Part shown: positions 35,355 to 42,807 of the stretch, piece after piece | Position numbering within the stretch: position 1 is the stretch's first letter | How the letters are laid out: each line of letters starts with the position of its first letter | DNA from: JANMDU01 sp031418715 | GTDB taxonomy: Bacteria; Pseudomonadota; Gammaproteobacteria; Burkholderiales; Burkholderiaceae_C | DNA length: 64,000 nt | Reading direction: 5' to 3' | Assembly (NCBI GenBank): GCA_031418715.1 | Contig: JANOJL010000064.1 | Location: 124,001 to 188,000, forward strand | Position numbers and translations under genes: made by a program | The notes under the pieces: generated by a model | Database searches by the model: none | Seen by the model: only the letters and a program-made list of their open reading frames with translations | Told to the model about the DNA's origin: nothing

Positions 35355-36394
35355 TTGGCGTTCGCGCAGGCAAGATGATTAACTTGCCACCTCCTTTTAT
35401 CGTTGCCTACAGCGGCGGAGCGGACTCGACAGCTTTGCTGTTGATGGCGCTTGAAGCCGCCCCGGGCAAAGTGAGTGCGGTGCATGTGCATCATGGGTTG
35501 CAGCCGGCGGCGAATGATTTTGCCGCGCACTGCGAAGCGTTTTGTACGGCGCGGGAGGTGCCGCTCACTGTGCTGCGGGTGAATGCGCAGGCGGCTAAGG
35601 GGCAAAGCCCAGAGGATGCGGCGCGGCGGGCGCGTTATGCCGCTATTTCTGAGCATATTTTGAGGAAAAATATGTCATTACCCGTGACAGAACCTGCTCT
35701 GAGTGCGACTGAATTAATAGTGGATCAGTCGACTGTTTTGCTCGCTCAGCATGCGGATGATCAGGTGGAGACGCTGCTGCTCGCGCTCTCGCGCGGCGCA
35801 GGGGTGGATGGGCTGGCGGGGATGGCGGCTGAGTTTGAAAGATATGGCGTGCAATGGGCACGGCCTTTTTTGAACGAGCCGATGTTCATGGGCGCGCAGC
35901 AAATTCGTGAGTGGTTGGCTGAGCATGGCATGCAAGCGCGGCATCCGGGCAGCGCGAATTTGGGGCAAGGTTGGGTGGAGGATCCGACGAATACGAGCTT
36001 GGCCTTCACACGCAATCGGATCCGCGCTGAGTTACTGCCCGCGCTCGCGCAGGTGTTTCCGCAATACCGGGAGACCTTTGCGCGATCTGCACGAAATATG
36101 GCACAAGCCGTTGAATTACTTGCTCTCTCAGCTATGGATTTGGTAGCAACTGTGGGGCTACCGCCGAAGATGGCAGTGCTGCAAAAGTTACCCTCTACAG
36201 TGCAGGTCAACTACCTGCGCCATTGGCTGAAATCTGAACACCAAACGATGGGCTCAGAAGCGCAGATGAACGAATTGCTGTCTCAAATTGCTGCTTGCAC
36301 AACGCGCGGGCACAGTATTCGCATCAAGCTGGGCGGCGGCTTTGTGTTGCGTGATGGCGATGTGTTGCGCTTTGAGAGCAGCGCAGAAAGCTAA
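35351..36394 (+). CDS. tilS: tRNA(Ile)-lysidine synthase
   Basis: Attaches lysine to C34 of the minor tRNA-Ile so that it reads AUA. The 347-residue product has the PP-loop ATPase motif YSGGADSTALL (20-30), then HVHHGLQP and AQHADDQVETLLLALSRGAG, and the RPFL-TNTSLAFTRNRIR block. Start is GTG 35351 (overlapping accA) or ATG 35375. Between RRARYAAI and VLLAQHADDQ there are about 30 extra residues, including LPVTEPALSATELIVD, from an in-frame CGTTATAG element. A second, weaker candidate lies at 36108. The C-terminal domain is shorter than in E. coli TilS. Confidence 0.93.
   Translation: MIGVRAGKMINLPPPFIVAYSGGADSTALLLMALEAAPGKVSAVHVHHGLQPAANDFAAHCEAFCTAREVPLTVLRVNAQAAKGQSPEDAARRARYAAISEHILRKNMSLPVTEPALSATELIVDQSTVLLAQHADDQVETLLLALSRGAGVDGLAGMAAEFERYGVQWARPFLNEPMFMGAQQIREWLAEHGMQARHPGSANLGQGWVEDPTNTSLAFTRNRIRAELLPALAQVFPQYRETFARSARNMAQAVELLALSAMDLVATVGLPPKMAVLQKLPSTVQVNYLRHWLKSEHQTMGSEAQMNELLSQIAACTTRGHSIRIKLGGGFVLRDGDVLRFESSAES
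35662..35727 (+). repeat. CGTTATAG element, copy 15 (in frame inside tilS)
   Basis: GAGGAAAAATATGTCATTAC, then CCGTGACAGAACCTGCTCTG and AGTGCGACTGAATTAATAGT. Read as PVTEPALSATELIVD, the same frame as in def and cobU. Confidence 0.85.
36108..36150 (+). repeat. possible degenerate CGTTATAG element inside tilS
   Basis: GCCGTTGAATTACTTGCTCT then CTCAGCTATGGATTTGGTAG. The frame QAVELLALSAMDLVAT matches the forward pattern, but helical TilS sequence of this kind is not unusual, so this is tentative. Confidence 0.35.
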
Positions 36395-36407
36395 AAAATC
36401 AGATGGC

Positions 36408-36758
36408 TTAGAGCAACTGCCCGTCACTCGTCAGCAAGGCTTGATCGAGCTTGCCGAGCAAAGCAGCTAATCGTGGCTCGGGGCCGAATCCTTGGGCGGG
36501 GGAAGTGGCCATGATGGTGGCTTGAGCGGCTGCGGATGCTGAAGCTGTGGCGGCCAATGAGCTGGCTTCGGTTTCAAACGCCAAATTGAGCGCAGCTAAT
36601 ACGGCGATGCGATCGCGCGCTTTGACCTTGCCTGCGTCGCGGATGCGGCACATGGCAGTATCGACTTTTTCGACAGCGGTGAGCAAGCGCTGCTCGCCAC
36701 CTTCGGGTGCGGCCAGCAAATAGCTTTGCCCCATGATTTGTACTTCGAGTTGTTTCAT
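36408..36758 (-). CDS. zapA: cell division protein ZapA
   Basis: A 116-residue FtsZ-ring-associated protein. It begins MKQLEVQIMGQSYLLAAPEGGEQRLLTAV, the typical ZapA globular head, and continues with RDRIAVLAALNLAFE before an Ala-rich coiled segment and a Gly/Pro tail. Its start overlaps the stop of the upstream ZapB-like gene (ATGA). The stop is 13 bases from the converging tilS stop. A 6S RNA gene often follows zapA in proteobacteria, but there is no room for one here. Confidence 0.93.
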   Translation of the reverse strand: MKQLEVQIMGQSYLLAAPEGGEQRLLTAVEKVDTAMCRIRDAGKVKARDRIAVLAALNLAFETEASSLAATASASAAAQATIMATSPAQGFGPEPRLAALLGKLDQALLTSDGQLL

Positions 36759-37018
36759 GCTGCAGCGGTGTCGGAGGCGGGTTGCTCGGGCAGGCGCTCG
36801 ATCAGCGCATCGATGCGCGAGCGGGCAGCGGCCAGACGAGATTTCAGCGTATCGCGCTCATGCGTGAGTGCGTTGACTTGTTCGAGCAGCAGCGCGTTGG
36901 TGCGCGAGAGTTCTTCGTGGCGCAGTAGCAAGCGCTCGGTGCGCTCGATCACGGCATCGATCTGCGCGGTCATGGGCGCAGTCATCGCCGCATCTTGAGC
37001 ATCTGGGGCATCTTGCAT
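36755..37018 (-). CDS. small coiled-coil protein, ZapB-like (TIGR02449 type)
   Basis: An 87-residue, almost wholly helical protein. Heptad-like repeats run from about residue 15 to 72 (IDAVIERTERLLLRHEELSR and onward). Its place directly upstream of zapA, with overlapping start and stop codons, matches the small ZapB-like or TIGR02449 proteins of Beta- and Gammaproteobacteria thought to act in the division ring. Confidence 0.85.
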   Translation of the reverse strand: MQDAPDAQDAAMTAPMTAQIDAVIERTERLLLRHEELSRTNALLLEQVNALTHERDTLKSRLAAARSRIDALIERLPEQPASDTAAA

Positions 37019-37156
37019 GGCATCGGGCTTGTTTTGAAGAATTCGCTGTTAAAAACGGCTGTAAGTCTTTGATTCTAGGCTGAGTTTTGTATTTTTCGCA
37101 AGTGTATTTTGTGGTGTTAACGTCGACTCAGTGACATTTAGGCAACGGTTTAGAAT

Positions 37157-37371
37157 GCAGGTGTTGGTGCTCGCGGTGCAATTCTGCGCCGCAGTTCAAC
37201 GGGAAGCGGAAGAGTTCGTAAGAATTTGAGCCCGCGCTGCCCCCGCAACGGTCGGTGGACGGTTTGATTTAACGCATCAAACCTGCTTGCAAGCTTGACG
37301 CCACTGGATGGAAACATCTGGGAAGGCCTTGCAGGTTGAATCCACCAAGCCCGGATACCGGCCAACAAGGC
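37157..37371 (+). promoter_or_regulatory. cobalamin (adenosylcobalamin) riboswitch
   Basis: The hallmark blocks occur in order: an AACGGGAA box (37198-37205), GAGCCCGCGCTGCCCCCGCA then ACGGT (37229-37252), CCACTGGATGGAAACATCTG then GGAAGGC, and the 3' segment AAGCCCGGATACCGGCC (37347-37363). It lies 90 bases upstream of btuB and would repress the btuB-cobU-btuFCD unit when cobalamin is plentiful. The 140 bases before it (37019-37156) hold only the shared upstream region with zapB-zapA. Confidence 0.95.
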
Positions 37372-37379
37372 GATGCTCT

Positions 37380-37453
37380 TGTCCGCAAGGATGGGCGCAT
37401 CACATTCGTCCACGTCAGCGGGGAAGCTGACACCGGACATGCTTTGTTCTTTT
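37380..37453 (+). terminator. hairpin and U-run after the cobalamin riboswitch (expression platform)
   Basis: TGTCCG (37380-37385) can pair with CGGACA (37434-37439), enclosing a strong GTCAGC/GCTGAC stem-loop (37414-37431). A U-rich stretch (GCTTTGTTCTTTTTATT) follows. It fits an intrinsic terminator or start-site mask controlled by the aptamer. Confidence 0.6.
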
Positions 37454-37460
37454 TATTCCT

Positions 37461-39458
37461 ATGAAAAACTTCTCGTTTGCACAGCGCGCTCGCGTTCGTG
37501 CTTTGGCTGCGGCCTCGGCTGCTGCATGCGCATCTTTTGCGTCAACTTCTTTTGCACAAACTGCTGTAGTGCCACAACTCAAACCTGTCATCGTGACCGC
37601 CAATCGGCTGGAGCAAGCTTTGCAAACTGCGCCTGTGGGCGCAACTGTGATTTTGCGAGAAGATATTCTGAGCTCGGGTGTGTTGGATGCCAATGAAGCC
37701 GTGCGCAGGCTGGGTGGCGTGGTGAGCCGGTCTGATCTGCTGGGCGGGCGTGAGGCTGCCATTGATTTGCGCGGCTATGGCGATTCAGCAGCCAACAATT
37801 TGGTGGTGGTAATAGATGGGGTGCGCATTTCTGAAAATGAGCTGGCCAGTGCGCGGCTGTCGGCTATTTCAGCAGAGCGTATTGAGCGGATTGAAATTGT
37901 GCGCGGTGGCTCCTCGGTGGCTTGGGGCGAGGGCGCGACAGGTGGCGTGATCAATATCGTCACCAAGGGCGGCGCTAAGCAAGGCCTGAGCGGTTCGGCA
38001 CAATTGAGTTTGGAATCATTTGGCACGCGAGATGCGCGAGCTAATCTTGATGTGGGATTGGCTGATGCGCGGCTGTTTGCGTTATTTCGCAGTTTGGATA
38101 CCGATGGCTACCGCGCGAACAGCGGCCAGCGCAACAGCAACATCAATCTTGGTGCTGAATGGGGTGGTTCGCAAGGCTTGCGCGCACGCTTGGAGTTTGC
38201 GCGTCAGAGCGAAAATTCCCGCCTGCCAGGCGCTTTGCCGATTGCCAGCGCGCAACTCAATCCGAAGCAAACCCTTTCTCCGCTGGATAACGCCTCTCGT
38301 GATGAAGATCGCACCAGTTTGGCGCTGCAATACCGCGCGGGCGGCTGGCTTGCTACGCTGGATTTGGCGCGGCGCGAGCGCGAGAGCACTTTCTTTGCGG
38401 ACTACGGCCCAGTCAACGGCACACAAGATGCTACGGGCAGCAGCACGGGAACGCAAACTTCCCCGCGCCTGCAATACACCGGAGAATTCGCTGGCGCAGC
38501 GGTGACAGCGCTCTTGGGGCTTGATCGCCAATCGTGGAGTTACAACAACGATGTGGCGTATTCTGGTTTTGCAGCAAATGCTGAGACGGCCAGTCAAAAC
38601 AGCCGCGCGACGTTTACAAGGCTCGATATCCTTTTGCCTTCACAAACGCGCATCGTGGTGGGCGCTCGCTCAGAGCGCATCACGAAAGATTTCGCAGACA
38701 GCTTGGCCGCGACTTCTTATCAACAGCGCTCCCCGCTCAAGGCTTGGGAGCTGGGCGTGAATCAGACGATTGCACAAGGCTGGGATGTGTATGGCCGACT
38801 GAGCAAGAGTTATCGCGTGGGCAATGTGGATGAAAACCGTTTTCTGGCCACGCCTTTGAAGCCGCAAACAGCCCGTGACACTGAGCTTGGGCTGCGCCAT
38901 ACAGCTCAGCAAGCCAGCTTTGGCGTGAGAGCGTTCCGCCAAAGCACGCAAGATGAAATCGCGTATGACAACAACTTGTTTTCTAACGTGAACCTAGACC
39001 CGGTGCGCCGTACGGGGCTTGAGCTAGAAGGCCGCATGCAGTTGTCTGCGGCTTGGCAAGTAGCGGGTAGTTTGCAAAAAATTCAAGCACGCTTTGCCTC
39101 GGGTGTTTATGCAGGTAAGCGCGTGCCGCATGTGGCTGAGAGCAATGCGCAAGCACGCTTGATTTGGCTACCTTTGACGGCACATCGTGTGGAGCTGGTT
39201 TTGAATCACCGAGGTAGTGCCGTGCTGGGCAATGATTGGAACAACGCTTGCACGCAACGCGCTCCTTCGCGCAACACGCTGGATCTGCAATATGGCTACG
39301 CCCCGCAAGGCGCAGGCTGGAGCTTCAGCGCTGGGTTGGACAATCTGACAGATCGCCAAACCTTCGGTTGGGGCTTTACCAATGCCACGTGCTCTGCCAC
39401 CAATGTGTATCCTGAAGCCGGGCGCAGCTTGAAGCTGAAGGCGCGTTACAGTTTCTGA
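37461..39458 (+). CDS. btuB: TonB-dependent outer-membrane receptor, probably vitamin B12 (BtuB)
   Basis: A 665-residue outer-membrane receptor. It has a signal peptide ending SFAQ and a TonB-box-like KPVIVTANR. The plug domain includes VLDANEAVRRLGGV and RIERIEIVRGGSSVAWGEGATGGVINIVTKGG. The beta-barrel ends in the aromatic-terminated LKARYSF required for assembly. The cobalamin riboswitch upstream and the btuFCD genes downstream identify the substrate as a corrinoid. The ribosome-binding site is weak. Confidence 0.93.
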   Translation: MKNFSFAQRARVRALAAASAAACASFASTSFAQTAVVPQLKPVIVTANRLEQALQTAPVGATVILREDILSSGVLDANEAVRRLGGVVSRSDLLGGREAAIDLRGYGDSAANNLVVVIDGVRISENELASARLSAISAERIERIEIVRGGSSVAWGEGATGGVINIVTKGGAKQGLSGSAQLSLESFGTRDARANLDVGLADARLFALFRSLDTDGYRANSGQRNSNINLGAEWGGSQGLRARLEFARQSENSRLPGALPIASAQLNPKQTLSPLDNASRDEDRTSLALQYRAGGWLATLDLARRERESTFFADYGPVNGTQDATGSSTGTQTSPRLQYTGEFAGAAVTALLGLDRQSWSYNNDVAYSGFAANAETASQNSRATFTRLDILLPSQTRIVVGARSERITKDFADSLAATSYQQRSPLKAWELGVNQTIAQGWDVYGRLSKSYRVGNVDENRFLATPLKPQTARDTELGLRHTAQQASFGVRAFRQSTQDEIAYDNNLFSNVNLDPVRRTGLELEGRMQLSAAWQVAGSLQKIQARFASGVYAGKRVPHVAESNAQARLIWLPLTAHRVELVLNHRGSAVLGNDWNNACTQRAPSRNTLDLQYGYAPQGAGWSFSAGLDNLTDRQTFGWGFTNATCSATNVYPEAGRSLKLKARYSF

Positions 39459-39479
39459 TCTTCATTGAATCCACAACCC

Positions 39480-40067
39480 ATGCGCGAACTCATCCTCGGT
39501 GGACAAAAAAGCGGCAAAAGTCGCTGTGCTGAGGAGCGGGCTCGTGCATGGCTGGAGCAATCTTCATTGCACAAGGCGGTGTTGATTGCGACGGGGCTGG
39601 CGCATGATGCGGAGATGAGGCAGCGCATTGCAAGGCATCAGGCGGATCGCAAGATGGCCTTGCCTACTTTGCTTTGCGTGGAAGAGCCAGTGCAGCTGGG
39701 GCAGCGCTTGCGGGAGATTTCGGATAAACAGACGCTGGTGGTGATTGATTGCTTGACGATGTGGCTGACGAATCTATTGATGCCGTCGGGAGATGATTTT
39801 CTTAAGAAAAATTGCCCTCCACCCGTTATAGAATCTGCGCAGAATGCTACTAAATTAATAGTAGATATGCAAGATGCTTTGATGCAGGTCAGCGGCCCGG
39901 TAGCACTGGTAAGCAATGAAATCGGCTTGGGTGTGATTCCGTTGGGGCAGGAGGTGCGGCATTTTGTGGATGAGCTGGGCAAGCTCAATCAAGCGGTGGC
40001 GCAGCGCTGTGAGCGGGTGACGTTGATGGTGGCGGGATGTGCATTGCGCTTGAAGGGGTCATCATGA
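39480..40067 (+). CDS. cobU: adenosylcobinamide kinase / guanylyltransferase with an insertion
   Basis: A bifunctional enzyme that phosphorylates adenosylcobinamide and attaches GMP, a step in corrinoid salvage and synthesis. The P-loop is GGQKSGKSRCAEERA near the N-terminus, and VIDCLTMWLTNLL and VSNEIGLGVIPLG follow. The ATG start at 39480 is preferred over an upstream TTG. About 195 residues long, it carries about 20 extra residues after NLLMPSGDDF (KKNCPPPVIESAQNATKLIV), encoded by a CGTTATAG element. The stop overlaps the btuF start. Confidence 0.92.
   Translation: MRELILGGQKSGKSRCAEERARAWLEQSSLHKAVLIATGLAHDAEMRQRIARHQADRKMALPTLLCVEEPVQLGQRLREISDKQTLVVIDCLTMWLTNLLMPSGDDFLKKNCPPPVIESAQNATKLIVDMQDALMQVSGPVALVSNEIGLGVIPLGQEVRHFVDELGKLNQAVAQRCERVTLMVAGCALRLKGSS
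39803..39867 (+). repeat. CGTTATAG element, copy 16 (in frame inside cobU)
   Basis: AAGAAAAATTGCCCTCCACC, then CGTTATAGAATCTGCGCAGA and ATGCTACTAAATTAATAGTA. One of the best copies. Read as PVIESAQNATKLIVD. Confidence 0.93.
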
Positions 40068-40930
40068 AACGTGTTCTCTTGGTTATTTTTGCTCTGCTGC
40101 TGATGTGCTCTGCTGCTAAGGCTGCAGATGTTTCCGTGATGGATGATCGCGGCAAAGTGCAAGTTTTTTCGCAATCGCCCAAGCGCATTGTGAGTGTGTT
40201 GCCTTCTTTGACGGAAAGCGTTTGTGCATTGGAGGCTTGCTCGCGATTGGTGGGTGTGGATCGGTACTCCAACTTTCCTGCGAGTGTGAAAATGCTACCG
40301 CAGGTGGGCGGCGGGCTGGATCTGAATATCGAGGCGATTGTGAGATTGAAGCCGGATGTGGTGTTGGCGGCGACTTCCTCGCGCGCAGGTGAGCGGCTGG
40401 AGCAATTGGGGATCAAGGTACTGATGTTTGAGCCGTCTAGCCATGAGCAGGTACGTAGCAGTTTGCAGCAGTTGGATGCATTGCTGGGGACGCAAATGGC
40501 GCAGTCATTGTGGAGTCAAGTGGAACAGGACTTTATGCAAGCTGCCAATTTTCTACCGCTCTCAGCGCGCGGCGCAAAAGTGTATTTTGAGGTGGATCGC
40601 ACGCCGTATGCGGCTGGCGAGGCTTCCTTTATTGGGCAGACGCTCTCCAAGCTGGGTTTGCGGAATATCGTGAGTAAATCGCTCGGCGCGTTCCCGAAGA
40701 TCAATCCTGAATTTGTAGTGCAGCAGCAGCCGGATGTGATTATTTTGAGCGAGCGGCATGCAGCGGAATTGCCGAAACGGCCGGGCTGGAAGCAACTGAA
40801 GGCGCTGCAAATCAAGGCGGTTTGCGAATTGAACGCTGCAGATGGCGATCTGGTGGTGCGCAGCGGGCCGCGCTTGGGCGAGGGCGCGAAGGTGTTGGCG
40901 CAGTGCATCGCGAAGGTGATGAAAAAATGA
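40064..40930 (+). CDS. btuF: cobalamin-binding periplasmic protein BtuF
   Basis: A 288-residue periplasmic binding protein for the B12 ABC importer. It has a signal peptide (LLMCSAAKAAD), then the BtuF-type blocks KRIVSVLPSLTESVCALEA and LVGVDRYSNFP, DLNIEAIVRLKPDVVLA, and later NPEFVVQQQPDVIILSE. The start ATG 40064 overlaps the cobU stop and follows AAGGGG. Its stop overlaps the ATGATG start of btuC. Confidence 0.93.
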   Translation: MKRVLLVIFALLLMCSAAKAADVSVMDDRGKVQVFSQSPKRIVSVLPSLTESVCALEACSRLVGVDRYSNFPASVKMLPQVGGGLDLNIEAIVRLKPDVVLAATSSRAGERLEQLGIKVLMFEPSSHEQVRSSLQQLDALLGTQMAQSLWSQVEQDFMQAANFLPLSARGAKVYFEVDRTPYAAGEASFIGQTLSKLGLRNIVSKSLGAFPKINPEFVVQQQPDVIILSERHAAELPKRPGWKQLKALQIKAVCELNAADGDLVVRSGPRLGEGAKVLAQCIAKVMKK

Positions 40931-41970
40931 TGCGGCCTGTGTTGCTCGCTGCTTGGCTCATTGGCGCGGCGCTGTTACTCACGCTGCTGGGTTTGCAGGT
41001 GGGCAGTGAGGGCTTTGAAATACTCAACTGCACAGGGCTGGTGCATTGCGCGAGCTTTGGTCTGCAAAGCGTGGACGCTGCGATGTGGCAAGTGATGACG
41101 GAGATTCGTTTGCCGCGCGGTTTGGGTGCTTGGGGCGCGGGCGCGTTGCTTGGCCTCGCAGGGGCGCTCGCGCAAGGGCTGTTTCGCAATCCGCTGGCCG
41201 ATCCATTTCTGCTGGGCAGCGCATCGGGAGCGACGCTGGGCGTCGTGATGTTGCTGGCGGCTCTGGGCATATCGCCGATGGCGCTCTCGTGGCTGCAAAG
41301 CCTGGGGCTCACTGGCGCGGCCTTCGTCGGCGCATTGCTCGCCGTGGGGTTGACCTTGATACTCGCGCAAGGCGTGGCCAGCCCGCTGAGGCTGCTGCTA
41401 GCGGGCGTCGTGGTGGGTGTGGTGCTTGGTGCACTCAGCTCCCTGTTGCTTACGCTCGCGCCAGAAGTGATGCTGGCAGTGCAAGGATTCATGTTGGGCA
41501 GCACGAGTTTTCTGGGCTGGAGTGCTGTAGCGGTGTTGCTCGCAGCGCTGCTGATTTGCCTGCCTATTGCGCTGCTGGCGGCGCGGGCTTTGGATGGATT
41601 GCAATTGGGCGATGCAGCGGCGCTGAGCTTGGGGCTGCCTTTGCCTGCGATTCGGTTGGTTCTGGTGGCGGTGATTTCGCTCGCTACAGGCGCGGCTGTG
41701 GCGCAAACAGGATTGATTGCTTTTGTGGGCCTGGCTGCCCCACATCTCGTGCGCGGGCTGTGCAGGGCGCAGCATCGCGCGTTGATTTTTCTCAGCGCTT
41801 TGTGTGGCGGCGCGTTGTTGCAAGCGTCTGACTTGCTTGCTCGTGGTCTGGCTGCACCGCGTGAACTGCCCGTGGGCGTGCTCACAGCGGTGTTGGGTGG
41901 TGCGTATTTGCTCTGGCTGATGCGCTCGGGTGCACAGCGCGAGAATGTGAACCACAAGGAGATGCTATGA
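40927..41970 (+). CDS. btuC: cobalamin ABC transporter permease BtuC
   Basis: A 347-residue FecCD-family permease with about ten membrane segments. The family blocks RLPRGLGAWGAGALLGLAGA, NPLADPFLLGSASGA and GLAAPHLVRGL (the coupling region facing BtuD) are present. Two adjacent ATGs (40927 and 40930) overlap the btuF stop; either could be used. The stop overlaps the btuD start (ATGA), so btuFCD is a coupled unit. Confidence 0.94.
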   Translation: MMRPVLLAAWLIGAALLLTLLGLQVGSEGFEILNCTGLVHCASFGLQSVDAAMWQVMTEIRLPRGLGAWGAGALLGLAGALAQGLFRNPLADPFLLGSASGATLGVVMLLAALGISPMALSWLQSLGLTGAAFVGALLAVGLTLILAQGVASPLRLLLAGVVVGVVLGALSSLLLTLAPEVMLAVQGFMLGSTSFLGWSAVAVLLAALLICLPIALLAARALDGLQLGDAAALSLGLPLPAIRLVLVAVISLATGAAVAQTGLIAFVGLAAPHLVRGLCRAQHRALIFLSALCGGALLQASDLLARGLAAPRELPVGVLTAVLGGAYLLWLMRSGAQRENVNHKEML

Positions 41971-42010
41971 ATTCAGTAGCACTCCGCGCATACTTTATAA
42001 CGGCTAGTCT
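41966..42010 (-). repeat. CGTTATAG element, copy 17 (first codons of btuD)
   Basis: Plus strand GAATTCAGTAGCACTCCGCG then CATACTTTATAACGGCTAG, the element in reverse. It encodes NSVALRAYFITAS directly after the BtuD start Met. Confidence 0.9.
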
Positions 42011-42737
42011 CGGGAAACGCTTGATTTTTCAAGATCTAAATCTGAGTTTTTTATCAAGTCAGTGGATCAGTATTGTGGGCCCGAATGGCGCTGGAAAATC
42101 CACCTTGCTCAAAGTATTGGCAGGGCTTGTGAAGTTTGACGGCGACGTATTTCTGCATGAAAAAAACCTCCGCCAGATAACACCACGCGAGCGCGCTCAG
42201 CAGCTCGCCTGGCTCGCGCAGGATGAAACCGGCGGGCTCGATATGCGAGTGAGCGATCTGGTGATGCTTGGCCGCTTGCCGCAGCAAGGGCTGCTGGGCG
42301 GCATCTCAGCGCATGACCATACCGCCTGCGAGCAAGCCATGCAGCAAACGCAAACCCTTGAATTCGCTAGCCGCCTGCTCGGCGAGCTCTCCGCAGGCCA
42401 GCAGCAGCGCGTGCGCCTGGCGCGAGCGCTTGCCACGCAAGCCCGTGTGCTCCTGCTGGATGAGCCGCTGACCAATCTCGATCCGCCACATCAAATCGAT
42501 TGGCTTCATGCGATTCGCCAACAAGTGCAAAACGGCACCACAGTGATCAGCGTGTTGCATGAGTTACCGATGGCGCTACTGGCAGATCAGATGGTGTTGA
42601 TGCAAGACGGGAAGATCGCGCATCAAGGCGCATGCAACGATTCACAGACGCATCGCACCATGGAAGAGATATTTGACAAACGGGTTCGTGTGGTGAATGT
42701 GGAAGGTAGTTGGGTTGTGCTGCCGAAATTAAGCTAA
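41967..42737 (+). CDS. btuD: cobalamin ABC transporter ATPase BtuD
   Basis: A 256-residue ATPase for B12 import. Walker A is GPNGAGKSTLL, the signature LSAGQQQRVRLARA and Walker B VLLLDEPLTNLD. The first 14 residues (MNSVALRAYFITAS) are element-derived: normal BtuD-type proteins begin with a beta strand leading into GKRLIFQDLNL, and here that strand is supplied by the reverse frame of the CGTTATAG element. The ATG overlaps the btuC stop. Confidence 0.93.
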   Translation: MNSVALRAYFITASLGKRLIFQDLNLSFLSSQWISIVGPNGAGKSTLLKVLAGLVKFDGDVFLHEKNLRQITPRERAQQLAWLAQDETGGLDMRVSDLVMLGRLPQQGLLGGISAHDHTACEQAMQQTQTLEFASRLLGELSAGQQQRVRLARALATQARVLLLDEPLTNLDPPHQIDWLHAIRQQVQNGTTVISVLHELPMALLADQMVLMQDGKIAHQGACNDSQTHRTMEEIFDKRVRVVNVEGSWVVLPKLS

Positions 42738-42790
42738 AAAGAGCAGTTTTCCTTTATATTTCCTGCGCTGATTGCTATCAAAAGATGAGC
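42738..42790 (+). repeat. CGTTATAG element, copy 18 (after btuD)
   Basis: Diverged: GAGCAGTTTTCCTTTATATT, then TCCTGCGCTGATTGCTATCA and AAAGATGAGC. It lies between the converging btuD and Bug-receptor genes. Confidence 0.6.
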
Positions 42791-42807
42791 GATGGATGAT
42801 GCATCGT

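Noticed and set aside
36395..36407. 6S RNA gene next to zapA
   Set aside because: Only 13 bases separate zapA and tilS, and no 6S-like sequence lies on the other side.
40812..41957. Long minus-strand frame (381 codons) opposite btuC
   Set aside because: Ser/Pro/Ala-rich antisense shadow of a membrane-protein gene.
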